Notes: generated by a model from the letters alone, not told the origin. Shown: positions 27,803 to 37,729, counted from the first letter of the stretch. The stretch is DNA of 64,000 nucleotides from Chakrabartyella piscis (GCA_030067835.1 CP092441.1:2480001-2544000); one strand, 5' to 3'. Numbers and translations are program-made.

Positions 27803-29179
27803 TCATTTGTCTTGTTTGATTGCTCTGTTTTTCTCTTTTTGGATGGTGTACTTTACCACCACTGTTGTCACCAAAATTACAGCCACAAATCCCCAAACAC
27901 CTTGGTTTAATAAGTAGTGTAAAAGAATGGCTACATAGTTGCCACCTGCCACCAAAGAAGTGACACCAATAACCGTTGTACTGGTTGACATATGCAAACC
28001 ACTGGTATATACCATTTCTGTAATGAGTGGAGATAGTGACGCTGCTCCAAACAAAGAAAATACCGTCAAAAATAGGCAACTGACCAAGGTTCTACGTGCA
28101 TTTCCTTTGTGAATGGGTGTCGCAAATGCAACAAAGAAAATGAGGGTTGTCAAATCCACAAATGGAATCACTTGCAAACGCAAAACAAAGACTGCCACTA
28201 AGAAATATATGGGTACCAAAATGGTTGCAATGTGCACTGTGTTTTTTCTACCCACCAAAACAGCAGAATCCAAGCAGATATTCACGCTTCTACCAACGAA
28301 CAAACGATCTACAAATTGTTTTGTCGCTTTGGAAAACGGAATCAAACCTTCCATAATGACTTTACAAATTCTAGGCAATAGCACCACCAACGCCACCATA
28401 TTGAGCACAACAAACATAATGGTTTCCACAGTACTCATAAACCCTTTGGAATAGTCATTACAAAGGAATCCCAGCACCAAACCAATCAAAATACCAAGCA
28501 AAGTTGGTTCTGAAAACCAAGCCCAATAAGCTGGTAGACTTTTGGGTTCTGTTTCTTTATTGAAAAATGGTATCTTATCGTAAATGCGATCCAACAACGC
28601 AAATACAGGAATAAACACAGAAGAAAATCCATGGGAAATGGTTACACCCTTCATTTTCAACTCACTTTGCACCAAATCCGCTGTCACATCTGCAATTTTC
28701 AAAGTAATAATCAAATGGATGGCTGCTCCAAACAAACCCAAAGCATAGGAACCTGTAGACAACCACACTATGGAACCAGTAAAAGCATAGTGCCAATAAT
28801 TCCACAAATCTGTATTCACAGTATTGGTCAGTTTCAGTTTCACCAAAATCACATTGACTGCAAAGATAAAGGGTATGATGACAGCACCAATTGCTGTAGA
28901 AAAAGATACAGCAGAAATGACAAAATTACCAATATCCAAGGACACATTTTCCATCTGGAATTTGCTACCCAACATATCTGGCACAAAGCTCAAATTGTGC
29001 AAAATGGTTTCCAATAAAAAGGCAACACCCATCAAACCAACGCCAACTGTCAAGGATGCACGCAAGAATTTTTGAAAGTCCAACTTCATGCAAACACCCA
29101 TCAAAATCAAAATGATTTGAATGAACATAAATGCAGGCAAGTTAAAAGAAAGATTGTACATCAATACTTCAATTGGCAT
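27803..29179 (-). CDS. PTS IIC permease, galactitol family
   Basis: The 458-residue membrane protein starts at ATG 29179 after AGGTG. Features of the GatC family are visible: the N-terminal LPAFMFIQIILILMGVCMKLDFQKFLRASLTVGVGLMGVAFLL and later GLVLGFLCNDYSKGFMSTVETIMFVVLNMVALVVLLPRICKVIMEGLIPFS, with about ten membrane segments. It would import a polyol or related sugar coupled to phosphoryl transfer from IIB. It follows a IIB gene by 67 bases. No separate IIA gene is present; the only IIA-like domain nearby is on the PRD regulator. Confidence 0.92.
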   Translation of the reverse strand: MPIEVLMYNLSFNLPAFMFIQIILILMGVCMKLDFQKFLRASLTVGVGLMGVAFLLETILHNLSFVPDMLGSKFQMENVSLDIGNFVISAVSFSTAIGAVIIPFIFAVNVILVKLKLTNTVNTDLWNYWHYAFTGSIVWLSTGSYALGLFGAAIHLIITLKIADVTADLVQSELKMKGVTISHGFSSVFIPVFALLDRIYDKIPFFNKETEPKSLPAYWAWFSEPTLLGILIGLVLGFLCNDYSKGFMSTVETIMFVVLNMVALVVLLPRICKVIMEGLIPFSKATKQFVDRLFVGRSVNICLDSAVLVGRKNTVHIATILVPIYFLVAVFVLRLQVIPFVDLTTLIFFVAFATPIHKGNARRTLVSCLFLTVFSLFGAASLSPLITEMVYTSGLHMSTSTTVIGVTSLVAGGNYVAILLHYLLNQGVWGFVAVILVTTVVVKYTIQKEKNRAIKQDK

Positions 29180-29246
29180 TTTCTGTTCACCTCCTCATAA
29201 CATCTCTAAAATATATTTCATTGCACGCTATTTCAACAATACACCA

Positions 29247-29534
29247 TCAACTCAAATATTTCAACATTTTTTCTATAAATTCTTCTCTATTGATATCTGT
29301 CAACAAGGGTATTGCTGTCAAAACAGGTGTACCCAAAGCTTGCCCTTGTTCCGCATCTATATCCATTGCAGTCAAAATCAAATCCGCTTCTTCTGCATAG
29401 GCATCCAACTCAGAAATGCGACATTGGATCAAGTATGCTGAAATATCTTTTTCTTCCAAAATCAAGTTCACTTCTTCACTGATGAGTGTGGAAGTTGCAA
29501 TTCCAATTCCACAAGCGATGACAATGATTTTCAT
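29247..29534 (-). CDS. PTS IIB component (galactitol type), first gene of PTS operon
   Basis: The 95-residue protein has the IIB fold start MKIIVIACGIGIATSTLISEEVN with phosphoacceptor Cys8, followed by a helix and ADLILTAMDI. It is only distantly similar to the IIB at 27295, so the pair is not a recent duplication. It precedes IIC and is the likely direct phosphodonor for transport. Confidence 0.87.
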   Translation of the reverse strand: MKIIVIACGIGIATSTLISEEVNLILEEKDISAYLIQCRISELDAYAEEADLILTAMDIDAEQGQALGTPVLTAIPLLTDINREEFIEKMLKYLS

Positions 29535-29636
29535 GTGTTACCTCCAATTTTTGTATTTTGTTTCAGTCTAAATTATGTGTCAGGTTGTTCTGATACCCGT
29601 TGTGCTTATAATCTGTAGTAAGGTGAACAAAGAATA

Positions 29637-30230
29637 GAATTAATTTTAGGTAGGAATTTATTCAAGTTTTAAAGCATTCAGACCTTACTTTTCACTGGAG
29701 AAAAGTAACAAAATCCACCACTACTTCCGAAGCGTGGAGCACGGTTCAAGGAGGCTGCGACTCCTCGAAACTCCTTTGCAAACGAAATCCTATAGGTTCG
29801 AGAATAAATCGAACTTCGAGAAACCTTCCTTCTTGGCTGGTGACGCTTATTCTAATTTATCAAAATAGTAATTTTCTGGATTCCACTTTGCAAGCAAAGG
29901 CTGAGTGGAACTCAAAAATCATTTATTCACTACTTACTTTGGTTTTGAGCCAGTAATCAAGAGGTGAGGGGCTTGTCACTCACGGTCTAATCGTAGGATT
30001 TACACCACCACACTTTTTATTTTCGGGGGTATTTTTAAGGACTCACCGCCAAAGATATGGCGGTCACCGTAGGTGATTTTGCTTGCAAAATGATGACCCG
30101 TCGTGTTAGACCCCTTTAAATCGGGGCTCCACGCCTTCGAAACGAGTGGTGGTTTTGGGGTACCTTTTGCCACCAAAAGGTACGGTCTGAAGAGCTCTAA
30201 TATTTGAAAAAATTAAAACCCAAAATTACC
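29637..30230 (-). repeat. Large multi-hairpin non-coding element, copy 2
   Basis: Inverted relative to copy 1 at 18233-18773. Identical blocks include the CCGCCATATCTTTGGCGG hairpin, AGTCCTTAAAAATACCCCC and the AATCCTACGATTAGACCGTG segment. This copy is about 50 bases longer because both ends keep the full terminal hairpin set (for example GTACCTTTT/AAAAGGTAC). Stem sequences differ from copy 1 with pairing retained. It fills the 800-base gap between the PTS operon and the PRD regulator gene; I see no gene in it. Confidence 0.75.
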
Positions 30231-30244
30231 ATACGCAATTTATT

Positions 30245-30349
30245 GGAGGATGATATCTTCCCCTACAAATAAATCAACATATATAAGTTGTCATTCTGAA
30301 TGCAATGAAGAATCTTGGTTTTGCGGTCGATTCGTGAATCGCCCCTACA
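30245..30349. repeat. Two TGTAGGG-edge palindromes with a second repeat between
   Basis: 30245-30268 (GGA.GAT/ATC.TCC then CCCTACA) and 30324-30349 (CGATT/AATCG then CCCCTACA). Between them, 30290-30316 repeats the sequence at 13092-13118. Confidence 0.65.
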
Positions 30350-30418
30350 ACAGCGTACTTATGTTTTGTGGTATCACGTCAAATATAAATAATCCCCTAC
30401 TTATTTTGGTTTTTAAAG

Positions 30419-32521
30419 TTATTTTTTCAAGGTTGTTTCGTGTTTTTTGATACATTCATGAAGTCCTCTACTGGTTTGCACTCCTTTGATTTCTGCAACA
30501 AAATCAGGTCGTTTCAACAAGCTCATCAAATTGAACAATGCCTTTTTGTGACCTTCATCGTTTTCAGCACTCAAACAACAAACAAACTCCACCAATTCTT
30601 CTGTTTCATCTCTAAAATACACAGGTTCCGCCAAGCGTATGAAACTAAATCCTCTACGTAAAACTCCGGTTTCTGGCATTGCATGTGGCAAAGCAAATCC
30701 CTTAGACAACACAAAGTAAGGTCCATTTTCATTGATATTGTCAATCATTGCATCCACATAAGTTTGGGTTACATATCCCTGTTCCACCAACACTTCTGCT
30801 GATTTTCTGATAGCTTCTTCGTAATCTTTGCAATGTACATCTAGGGTGATGTGGTCTGGTGAAATGTATTCATGCAATAGCTGTGTTGTTTCTGTTGTTT
30901 TTTCTTGGAACAATTTTTCCAACACATCTGCCATTTCTTTGATCATTTTCATTTTATTTTCTTCCACATCTACATAACGATTCACCAGTGGCACCATATG
31001 ATGCAACACCTCTTTTGCAGTGTAGGCTTTTTCTTCTTCTATTTTGTGGGCAACGCCAACCAGATTTTTGGTATTTTTCTGAATTTTCAAATAATCGCTG
31101 TCATCCAAAAGTGGTGACACTTGTACATATGGAAATGTTGCACCTCGAATTGGAATTGTGGAAATGACAATATCCACACTTTGTGCCATTTCTTCTTTCA
31201 GGTTATGGAGTGCTGTAATCTCCACGATTTGGAAGCCAAATTGTTGTTTCAATTTTTCCACCAAAAGTTGTGATGTACCAACGCCACCACTACAAACCAC
31301 AATTGCTCTGGCAGGTGTAGTGCCTTTTTTGCGTTCAATGGCAGCACAAATATGCATCACCACATAGGAAATTTCATCTTCACTCATGTCGTGTTCTGCA
31401 CAATCCTCAAAGTGATAAATATATTTTCTTGTGATTTCAAAAATTTCAGGATAGTTTTTATACAGAATATCCAAAACTGGATTTTTTTCAACAGGTCCAC
31501 TTCTATGCATCAATGTGTTTTCCAAATGGGCACATAAATTTTCATAAAACAGGAAATCCCTAGACAAATCCACATTCATATATCCAGAAATGGCAGACAC
31601 AAAACGATTCACCTGCATTTGGATTTTGATGGATTCTGTGTTCACTTGTTTGCGTTCTTTCAAGCAACGTTGTTTGTGTAAAAAGTCTGCAAAATACAGG
31701 ATTTCAGCTTCCAATATTTCCAATTTATAATAGGTTCCCAAATACATCAAGATGGTTTCTGCCATTTCATATTTATTGTTGACAGGTATGGTAACATTCT
31801 CCACAAATTTACCCATTTGCAAGCGTTTCACCAAAACCACCAAGAAGTATAAAATTTCACGATATGCTGCATCGGTAAAAAACACTTCACGTGCTTGTTC
31901 TTCTTTGTTGATGATGCGTTCAAAGATGGTTTGATCCATATGCGCAACCATAGATTTCAACACCAAATTGGAAAATGGTTGACATCCATCTTCTTCATTG
32001 CCTTCATAAATCACATGGTCTTGTAAAATAGAAAGCATCATCCTACGTTTGTTTTCTTCTGCACCACGCACTTTCAAACCTTTGTTGTGATTGGATCGTA
32101 TTTCCAAATCAAAACTTTCAAACATGGATTTGATGACTTCCAAATCGTTGATGAGGGTTTGTCTACTGACCAAAATTTCATTGGCAATTTCATTGATTGT
32201 GATATAGCCATCTGTGTTCAAAATAAAAATTGACGCTATGACTTCACGTTCATTTTTAGACAGTTTATATGTATAAAAATCACTGTTGATTTCCACAGCA
32301 AGTTCAATGGTTCGTTTTTTATCACCAACAAACAAAATATTCCCATTTGCATTGATGGCAAATTCAGGCAACTGATTTTTTGCAAAAAATTCATTGATCA
32401 AGTTGATTTCGTTGCGGATGGTTCTTTGGGAAACTTCAAATTGATCCGACAAAGCTTTGAAGTTGGAACCTTCTTTATTTTTGATGATTTCAAACATAAT
32501 ATCTATGACTCGTTTGTTCAT
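30419..32521 (-). CDS. PRD-containing transcriptional regulator with PTS IIB and IIA domains
   Basis: About 700 residues from ATG 32521 (GGAGG site). Domains in order: N-terminal HTH (FKALSDQFEVSQRTIRNEINLINEF), Mga-like HTH (ITINEIANEILVSRQTLINDLEVIKS), two PRD domains (His in DHVIYEG/VAHMDQT regions and in AIERKK/VVMHICAA), a GatB-like IIB (RAIVVCSGGVGTSQLLVEKL), and a C-terminal IIA (FVLSKGFALPHAMPETGVLRRG; phosphoacceptor His). Phosphorylation by HPr and the PTS would set its activity. It most likely activates the galactitol-type PTS genes downstream, from which it is separated by the large repeat element, and its IIA may serve that transporter. Confidence 0.92.
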   Translation of the reverse strand: MNKRVIDIMFEIIKNKEGSNFKALSDQFEVSQRTIRNEINLINEFFAKNQLPEFAINANGNILFVGDKKRTIELAVEINSDFYTYKLSKNEREVIASIFILNTDGYITINEIANEILVSRQTLINDLEVIKSMFESFDLEIRSNHNKGLKVRGAEENKRRMMLSILQDHVIYEGNEEDGCQPFSNLVLKSMVAHMDQTIFERIINKEEQAREVFFTDAAYREILYFLVVLVKRLQMGKFVENVTIPVNNKYEMAETILMYLGTYYKLEILEAEILYFADFLHKQRCLKERKQVNTESIKIQMQVNRFVSAISGYMNVDLSRDFLFYENLCAHLENTLMHRSGPVEKNPVLDILYKNYPEIFEITRKYIYHFEDCAEHDMSEDEISYVVMHICAAIERKKGTTPARAIVVCSGGVGTSQLLVEKLKQQFGFQIVEITALHNLKEEMAQSVDIVISTIPIRGATFPYVQVSPLLDDSDYLKIQKNTKNLVGVAHKIEEEKAYTAKEVLHHMVPLVNRYVDVEENKMKMIKEMADVLEKLFQEKTTETTQLLHEYISPDHITLDVHCKDYEEAIRKSAEVLVEQGYVTQTYVDAMIDNINENGPYFVLSKGFALPHAMPETGVLRRGFSFIRLAEPVYFRDETEELVEFVCCLSAENDEGHKKALFNLMSLLKRPDFVAEIKGVQTSRGLHECIKKHETTLKK

Positions 32522-32591
32522 ATATCCTCCATTTCCTTTGTTTTCGACCAATTACAAAATTCCCATTGCATTTATTTTAGCACATCGAAAG

Positions 32592-32624
32592 ACAAAAAAA
32601 CACCCCTATATCAATTTATAGGGG
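32592..32624 (-). terminator. Terminator of the sugar ABC operon
   Basis: CCCCTATA/TATAGGGG stem, then TGTTTTTTTG on the minus strand, about 45 bases beyond the last permease stop. Confidence 0.85.
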
Positions 32625-32670
32625 CATTTGTGTTGGTAATTTATGTATTTTTATGAAAAGCCCTAACAAA

Positions 32671-33669
32671 TTATACTGCTTCAGCTGCTTTTTTCTTCTT
32701 AGAGGATTTTCCATGTTTTGTTTTTTTGCTGACTGCAAAATTGATGAGTACAGCCACCAAGATAACAAGACCTGTTGCAACTTGTTGGTAGAAGGATTGT
32801 ACACCCATCATATTCATACCATTTTTGATAACTGCAAGTGTCACAGTACCCAAAACCATACCAAAGACGGAACCTTCTCCACCTTTCATGTCAATACCAC
32901 CCAATACACAACCTGCGATAGCAACAGTTTCCATACCAGCACCAGTTGTTGGATCCCCTTGACCGGAACGAGCAGTTGCAATGATACCAGCCATAGCTGC
33001 CATGATACCACTCAAAACATAGATGATCAATTTGATGCGATCTACATTGATACCAGAGAAAATTGCTGCATTTTCATTGCCCCCAATTGCAACACAATAT
33101 TTACCCAAAACGGTTTTCTTTTCCAAGAACATAAACACTGCAATTGCAATGATCATAAAGAACAATGCATATGGAATGACGCCAACAGTTCCTGTGTTCA
33201 AAATTGTGATTGGTTTCATTTCATCTGCTTGTACAGGAATCGCTTTACAAAGTGTGTAAGCCAAACCACTGATGGAAGTCCAAGTTGCAATGGTTGCAAT
33301 AATTGGAGTCAAACGCATTTTGATGATAAGGAATGCGTTAAGAATACCAACCAAAGCGCCAATACCAAGACAAATCAAAGCTGCTACCCAAATGTTGATA
33401 CCAAATCCACAAAGATATACAAAGGATACTGCAACCAAAGCCATAACACTACCTACAGAAAGGTCAATACCGCCTGTAATGATAATCAGTGCCATTGCAC
33501 AACCAACAAAGATGGATTGTACATTTTGTTTTGCCAAGTTGGTCCAGTTGACCAATGCCATAAATCTAGGATTTTGAATGTAGAAGAAAATCATTAACGC
33601 AATCAGAACCAAAATCAAAATCAAGTTTTGGAGCATTTTACGATTCATACTAAATTTTTTATCTTTCAT
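32671..33669 (-). CDS. Ribose-type sugar ABC transporter permease (second)
   Basis: The 332-residue protein has about nine membrane segments and the RbsC-family signature MALIIITGGIDLSVGSVMALVAVS near the N-terminus, followed by KTVLGKYCVAIGGNENAAIFSGINVDRIK and GAGMETVAIAGCVLGGIDMKGGEGSVFGMVLGTV. It is related to, but distinct from, the permease encoded just upstream, suggesting a heterodimeric channel. It is the last gene of the operon and ends near a strong terminator. Confidence 0.94.
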   Translation of the reverse strand: MKDKKFSMNRKMLQNLILILVLIALMIFFYIQNPRFMALVNWTNLAKQNVQSIFVGCAMALIIITGGIDLSVGSVMALVAVSFVYLCGFGINIWVAALICLGIGALVGILNAFLIIKMRLTPIIATIATWTSISGLAYTLCKAIPVQADEMKPITILNTGTVGVIPYALFFMIIAIAVFMFLEKKTVLGKYCVAIGGNENAAIFSGINVDRIKLIIYVLSGIMAAMAGIIATARSGQGDPTTGAGMETVAIAGCVLGGIDMKGGEGSVFGMVLGTVTLAVIKNGMNMMGVQSFYQQVATGLVILVAVLINFAVSKKTKHGKSSKKKKAAEAV

Positions 33670-33683
33670 AGAAATACTCCTCC

Positions 33684-34664
33684 TTATCTATCTAATTGAC
33701 TTCTGATATAACGATTCAATACGATTGCCAATACCAAAACGATACCTTTGACCAAGTTTTGATAGTAGTTTGCAAAGCCCAACATGTTCATCAAGTTGGA
33801 CAATACACCCAAAATCAAAGCACCCATCAAAATACCAAATACAGTACCTTTACCACCTGTCAATTCGGTACCACCCAAAACAGCAGCGATAACAGCATCA
33901 AATTCAAAACCAGTCAATATTTTACAATCTGCTTGTGCAAAACGAGCTGTGATGATAACCCCAGCAAAAGCAGATGCCAAACCACACATGATATATGTGA
34001 TGATGAGGTTACGATTGACACGAATACCACTCAGTTCTGCTGCCTTGATATTTGCACCAATTGCATAAACTTCCTTGGCAATAACCGTCTTATTCTGATA
34101 AATCATAAAGATTGCAAATACGATGATGGTATATACAATTGGCAATGGAATCACTCCTGTACTTTTTCCCAAAGCACCAAAGTCCCCTGGCAAGTCAGTA
34201 TTGATAACCGCACCACCAGCACCAATATAGGCTATCCCTCTTGCAACATACATGGTTGCAATGGTTACGATGAAGGATGGCAAACGCAACAATGCCACAA
34301 AGGAACCGTTGATTGCACCCATAATACCACCGATCAAAACTGCCAAGATGATTGCAATTGTGGTTTCAATGCCTCCTCTTGCAAATACACCATACATAAC
34401 ACCTGCCATAGCACCAACAGCACCAACAGACAAATCCAAGTTCCCAGAAATCAAAACCATGGTTACTGCAGAACCAATGATAACTGTGGAAGATACTTGT
34501 ACCAGAATATTCTTGAAGTTGGATACAGACAAGAAACTTGGTTCAATTATAGTTGTGATGATACAAAGCAAAATTAAGATTGCAAACATGGTGGTATTTT
34601 GCACACCATCAGAACCCAATTTTTGCCCTAAGGTTTTCTTTTTGCCCAATTCTAATTCAGCCAT
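33684..34664 (-). CDS. Ribose-type sugar ABC transporter permease (first)
   Basis: The 326-residue membrane protein contains VTMVLISGNLDLSVGAVGAMAGVMYG, KTVIAKEVYAIGANIKAAELSGIRVNRN and GFEFDAVIAAVLGGTELTGGKGTVFGILMGALILG, all marks of the RbsC/monosaccharide permease family. It starts 3 bases after the ATPase stop and ends 14 bases before the next permease start, so the three genes are tightly coupled. Confidence 0.95.
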   Translation of the reverse strand: MAELELGKKKTLGQKLGSDGVQNTTMFAILILLCIITTIIEPSFLSVSNFKNILVQVSSTVIIGSAVTMVLISGNLDLSVGAVGAMAGVMYGVFARGGIETTIAIILAVLIGGIMGAINGSFVALLRLPSFIVTIATMYVARGIAYIGAGGAVINTDLPGDFGALGKSTGVIPLPIVYTIIVFAIFMIYQNKTVIAKEVYAIGANIKAAELSGIRVNRNLIITYIMCGLASAFAGVIITARFAQADCKILTGFEFDAVIAAVLGGTELTGGKGTVFGILMGALILGVLSNLMNMLGFANYYQNLVKGIVLVLAIVLNRYIRSQLDR

Positions 34665-34667
34665 TTC

Positions 34668-36161
34668 TTACACACCTCCTGTTACAATGTTCATAATGTG
34701 TTGTGAATCCACATCATCACCATTTTGAATGATTTCTTGCAAGCTACCATCGTACAAAAGTCCAACTCTATCGCAAATATTCAAAATTTCTGGCAATTCA
34801 GATGAGAACACGATAACAGAACGTCCTTGTTCTGATAATTCACGAATCAAAGCATAAATTTCTTGTTTTGCACCAACGTCAACACCACGAGTTGGTTCAT
34901 CCAACAAAATGATATCTGGATTGGAGTTCAAACATTTGGAGAGAACCACTTTTTGTTGGTTACCACCACTGAGGAAAGCAATTACTTGAGCAGAATCTCT
35001 ACATGCAACCACTACTTTTTTGACATACATATCTGCCAAATCTTTCATTTTCTTTGCATTTAAGATACCACCAGAAGAAACGGTTTTGTAGTTCATCATT
35101 GGTGTATTGTCACAGATAGAAAGCATAGTACAAAGACCTTCTGTTCTTCTTTCTTCAGGCACCAATGCCAAACCTTTTGCAATTGCTTGTGTAGGATTTT
35201 TAATGTTTGCTGTGGCTCCATTGATTTTGACAGTACCTTCATATTCATCTACACCATACAAAACATTGGCAATTTCTGTTTTTCCAGCACCAATCAAGCC
35301 ATAGAACCCAAGAATTTCACCTTTGTGCAAATCAAAGGACACATTTTTCAATTTTTTATCATTCGTTAAGCCAATTGCTTCAATTGCTTTCACGTTATAA
35401 TCAACTTTATTTGGAATATAATCTTCCACAAGTACTTTACCAATCATCATTTGAATGAGTTCTTGTCTTGTGTGGATATCCGCTCTAGGTTTGGTTTCAA
35501 TATGTCTACCATCACGCAAACATGTGATATAATCACCAATTTCAAAAATTTCATCCAATCTATGAGAGATATAAATAATGGTTACGCCACGAGCTTTGAG
35601 GTCTGCAACCACTTGGAACAATCTTCTAACTTCTTCTTCTGACAACGCTGCTGTTGGTTCATCCATGATGATGATATCGGAATCCAATGCCAACGCTTTT
35701 GCAATTTCAATGACTTGTCTTTTTGCAACGCTCAATTCTTCTACATAACTTTTGGGGTTAATGGAAGCATCCAAAGTTGCCAAAACATCCAAGACTTTTT
35801 TCAAACTTTCGTTATTGTTTTGGATAATACCGTATTTGGTTTCTTCCAATCCCAAACAGATATTTTCTTCTACACGCAATTGTTCTACAACATTAAGTTC
35901 TTGGAACAAACAACCAATACCCGTTTTCATAGCATCTTTTGTGCTGGATGGGTTGTATTCTTTGCCATTGTACAAAATGGTACCAGCAGTTCTTTTGTGT
36001 GCACCTGTAATGATTTTAATCAATGTGGATTTTCCTGCACCGTTTTCGCCAACAAGACAATGACAGCTACCTTTTTTGATATTGAAGCTTACATCATCCA
36101 AAGCTTTTACACCTGCAAAATGCTTAGAAACATTTTTGATTTCTAGTACGTTTTCTTGCAT
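34668..36161 (-). CDS. Sugar ABC transporter ATP-binding protein (RbsA/MglA type)
   Basis: The 497-residue protein has two fused ATPase domains. The first has Walker A VGENGAGKSTLIKI, a signature ELSVAKRQVIEIAKAL and Walker B DIIIMDEPTAALS; the second has GLIGAGKTEIANVL (degenerate P-loop), LSGGNQQKVVLSKCL and DIILLDEPTRGVDVGAKQEIY. This tandem layout is specific to monosaccharide importers for ribose, galactose or related sugars. It drives the two permeases downstream. Confidence 0.96.
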   Translation of the reverse strand: MQENVLEIKNVSKHFAGVKALDDVSFNIKKGSCHCLVGENGAGKSTLIKIITGAHKRTAGTILYNGKEYNPSSTKDAMKTGIGCLFQELNVVEQLRVEENICLGLEETKYGIIQNNNESLKKVLDVLATLDASINPKSYVEELSVAKRQVIEIAKALALDSDIIIMDEPTAALSEEEVRRLFQVVADLKARGVTIIYISHRLDEIFEIGDYITCLRDGRHIETKPRADIHTRQELIQMMIGKVLVEDYIPNKVDYNVKAIEAIGLTNDKKLKNVSFDLHKGEILGFYGLIGAGKTEIANVLYGVDEYEGTVKINGATANIKNPTQAIAKGLALVPEERRTEGLCTMLSICDNTPMMNYKTVSSGGILNAKKMKDLADMYVKKVVVACRDSAQVIAFLSGGNQQKVVLSKCLNSNPDIILLDEPTRGVDVGAKQEIYALIRELSEQGRSVIVFSSELPEILNICDRVGLLYDGSLQEIIQNGDDVDSQHIMNIVTGGV

Positions 36162-36280
36162 AGTATTTTCCTCCCTATTTTGTTCGCCTTAGGTTTAGGA
36201 AGTCTAAAGCCTGTTTTTTATCAATTCCATTTGTTGCAAATTATGATATAAATTCAGTTCCGATATTGCTTTTTTATAAA

Positions 36281-36313
36281 ATGGGTTCCCTACCCAATGA
36301 GCAGGGAACCCAT
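36281..36313 (-). terminator. Hairpin between binding-protein and ATPase genes
   Basis: ATGGGTTCCCT pairs with AGGGAACCCAT across an 11-base loop, then TTTATAAAAAA on the minus strand. Such hairpins often stop part of the transcripts or protect the binding-protein mRNA, giving more binding protein than ATPase. The T run is short, so partial termination is an inference. Confidence 0.55.
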
Positions 36314-36384
36314 CAAAATTTATTCCTTTTTCATTTTATCCCAATTAAACTTAACGAGACCTAACATACATGAACATATCTTAT

Positions 36385-36466
36385 TATGTAGGGAATGCAT
36401 TGTATGCATTCCGCTTTCGGTACGCATACAATGCGTACCCTACAAGATATAAAAGCCCTTTTATCT
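36385..36466 (-). repeat. Composite double palindrome, copy 2
   Basis: Inverted near-copy of 21779-21873: hairpin ATAAAAGGGCTTTTAT, then TACGCAT/ATGCGTA and AATGCAT/ATGCATT palindromes bounded by GTAGGG on both sides. It sits inside the ABC operon, just after the binding-protein stop. The remainder of the 336-base gap (36162-36497) holds the hairpin at 36281 and nothing else clear. Confidence 0.75.
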
Positions 36467-36497
36467 TTAATTGTGATTTCTTTTTTACAAAGATGGA

Positions 36498-37652
36498 TTA
36501 TTTAGCAAGTTCTGCTGCGATATCCAAAGGAGTTTCTGGCAAGTATTGAACGTTGAACCAGTCTTCCATGTCTTGTACGGAATCTTTGTAGTAGTTAAGG
36601 TATACGTCAGAAACGTCGATTTGTGTGCCGTCATCTCTAGCAATGTCACCGTTCAATACGGAGATGATTGTGTCGATTTGTGCATAAGCAAATGTTTGTG
36701 GTTGCATACCCAATGTGTATTTCAAGGAGCTGTTAGGATCAGCAAGTTTCAAAAGTTCGGAAGCATCACCGTCTGTACCAGCGAAGATTTCTGTCAAAGG
36801 AACGCCATCTTCTGCTTGACCACGACCAACTGCTTCATAAGCGGACAAACAACCAAGAGCATTAGCTGTGTTTGTTCCGTAGATAAGGTTAACTTCTGGA
36901 TATTTTGTCAAAACGTCTTGACCGATTGCTTGAGAAGTTGTCAAATCGCCTTCACCAGCCAACCAGAAAGTAGCACCTGTCAATTCTTCACCAGCAGAGT
37001 TCAATTCCATAGCTGTACCTGTCAAGTTAGGTTCTACAGTTTTAACACCTTCCAAGAATGGGCCAGAACGGGAGTCTTTTGTGATTGCAACAGAAAGGAA
37101 GTCAACGAAACCAACAGCGATTGGTTCATCTGGATACAATTCTTTCCATTGTTTTGCCATATCAGTACCCATTTCTTTTGCAACGCCTGCTTCATCAACA
37201 GCAACGAAAGGTACTTCTACTTCTGTAGCATCCATGTAATATGTAATTACAGCGATACCAGCATCCAAAGCTGCTTGGATAGATTCGTTAACACCAGATT
37301 CAACTACTGGATGAACGATCAAACCATCAACGCCTTTAGCGATGAAATCTTCGATAGCTTGATTTTCTTTAGCCAAGTCACTTTCTGGATCGATTACTTC
37401 GTATGTTGCACCGTATTCTTCTGCTGCATATACTGCTGCCCATTTAGCATCATTACCATGAACACTGTGAGACAATGTGATGGGAACTTTACCAATGTAG
37501 TAGCTTGTTCCTTCTGCAGCTGCTTCTGTGGATGCTTCTGCACTGGAATCTGATGTAGATGCTGTACTGCTGGAACTGCTGCTACAAGCTGCAAGACAAG
37601 ACATTGTCATCAAAGCTGCCATAGAGAGTGCCAAAATTCTGTTTTTCTTCAT
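36498..37652 (-). CDS. Sugar ABC transporter substrate-binding lipoprotein
   Basis: The 384-residue protein starts with a lipoprotein signal (MKKNRILALSMAALMTMSCLAACSSSSSS, lipidated Cys) and a Ser/Ala/Thr linker. The mature part is a periplasmic-binding-protein I fold of the ribose/galactose class: KVPITLSHSVHGNDAKWAAVYAAEEYGATYEVIDPESDLAKENQAIEDFIAKGVDGLIVHPV, then AVITYYMDATEVEVPFVAVDEAGVAKEMG. The ligand cannot be deduced. First gene of the operon; GGAGG precedes the ATG. Confidence 0.94.
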   Translation of the reverse strand: MKKNRILALSMAALMTMSCLAACSSSSSSTASTSDSSAEASTEAAAEGTSYYIGKVPITLSHSVHGNDAKWAAVYAAEEYGATYEVIDPESDLAKENQAIEDFIAKGVDGLIVHPVVESGVNESIQAALDAGIAVITYYMDATEVEVPFVAVDEAGVAKEMGTDMAKQWKELYPDEPIAVGFVDFLSVAITKDSRSGPFLEGVKTVEPNLTGTAMELNSAGEELTGATFWLAGEGDLTTSQAIGQDVLTKYPEVNLIYGTNTANALGCLSAYEAVGRGQAEDGVPLTEIFAGTDGDASELLKLADPNSSLKYTLGMQPQTFAYAQIDTIISVLNGDIARDDGTQIDVSDVYLNYYKDSVQDMEDWFNVQYLPETPLDIAAELAK

Positions 37653-37729
37653 AACCTCTACCTCCTTAGATATTAGAAAAGTGTCTATAATAAGGCTTTT
37701 GCCATATTACCATAATGATTTTTGAACCT

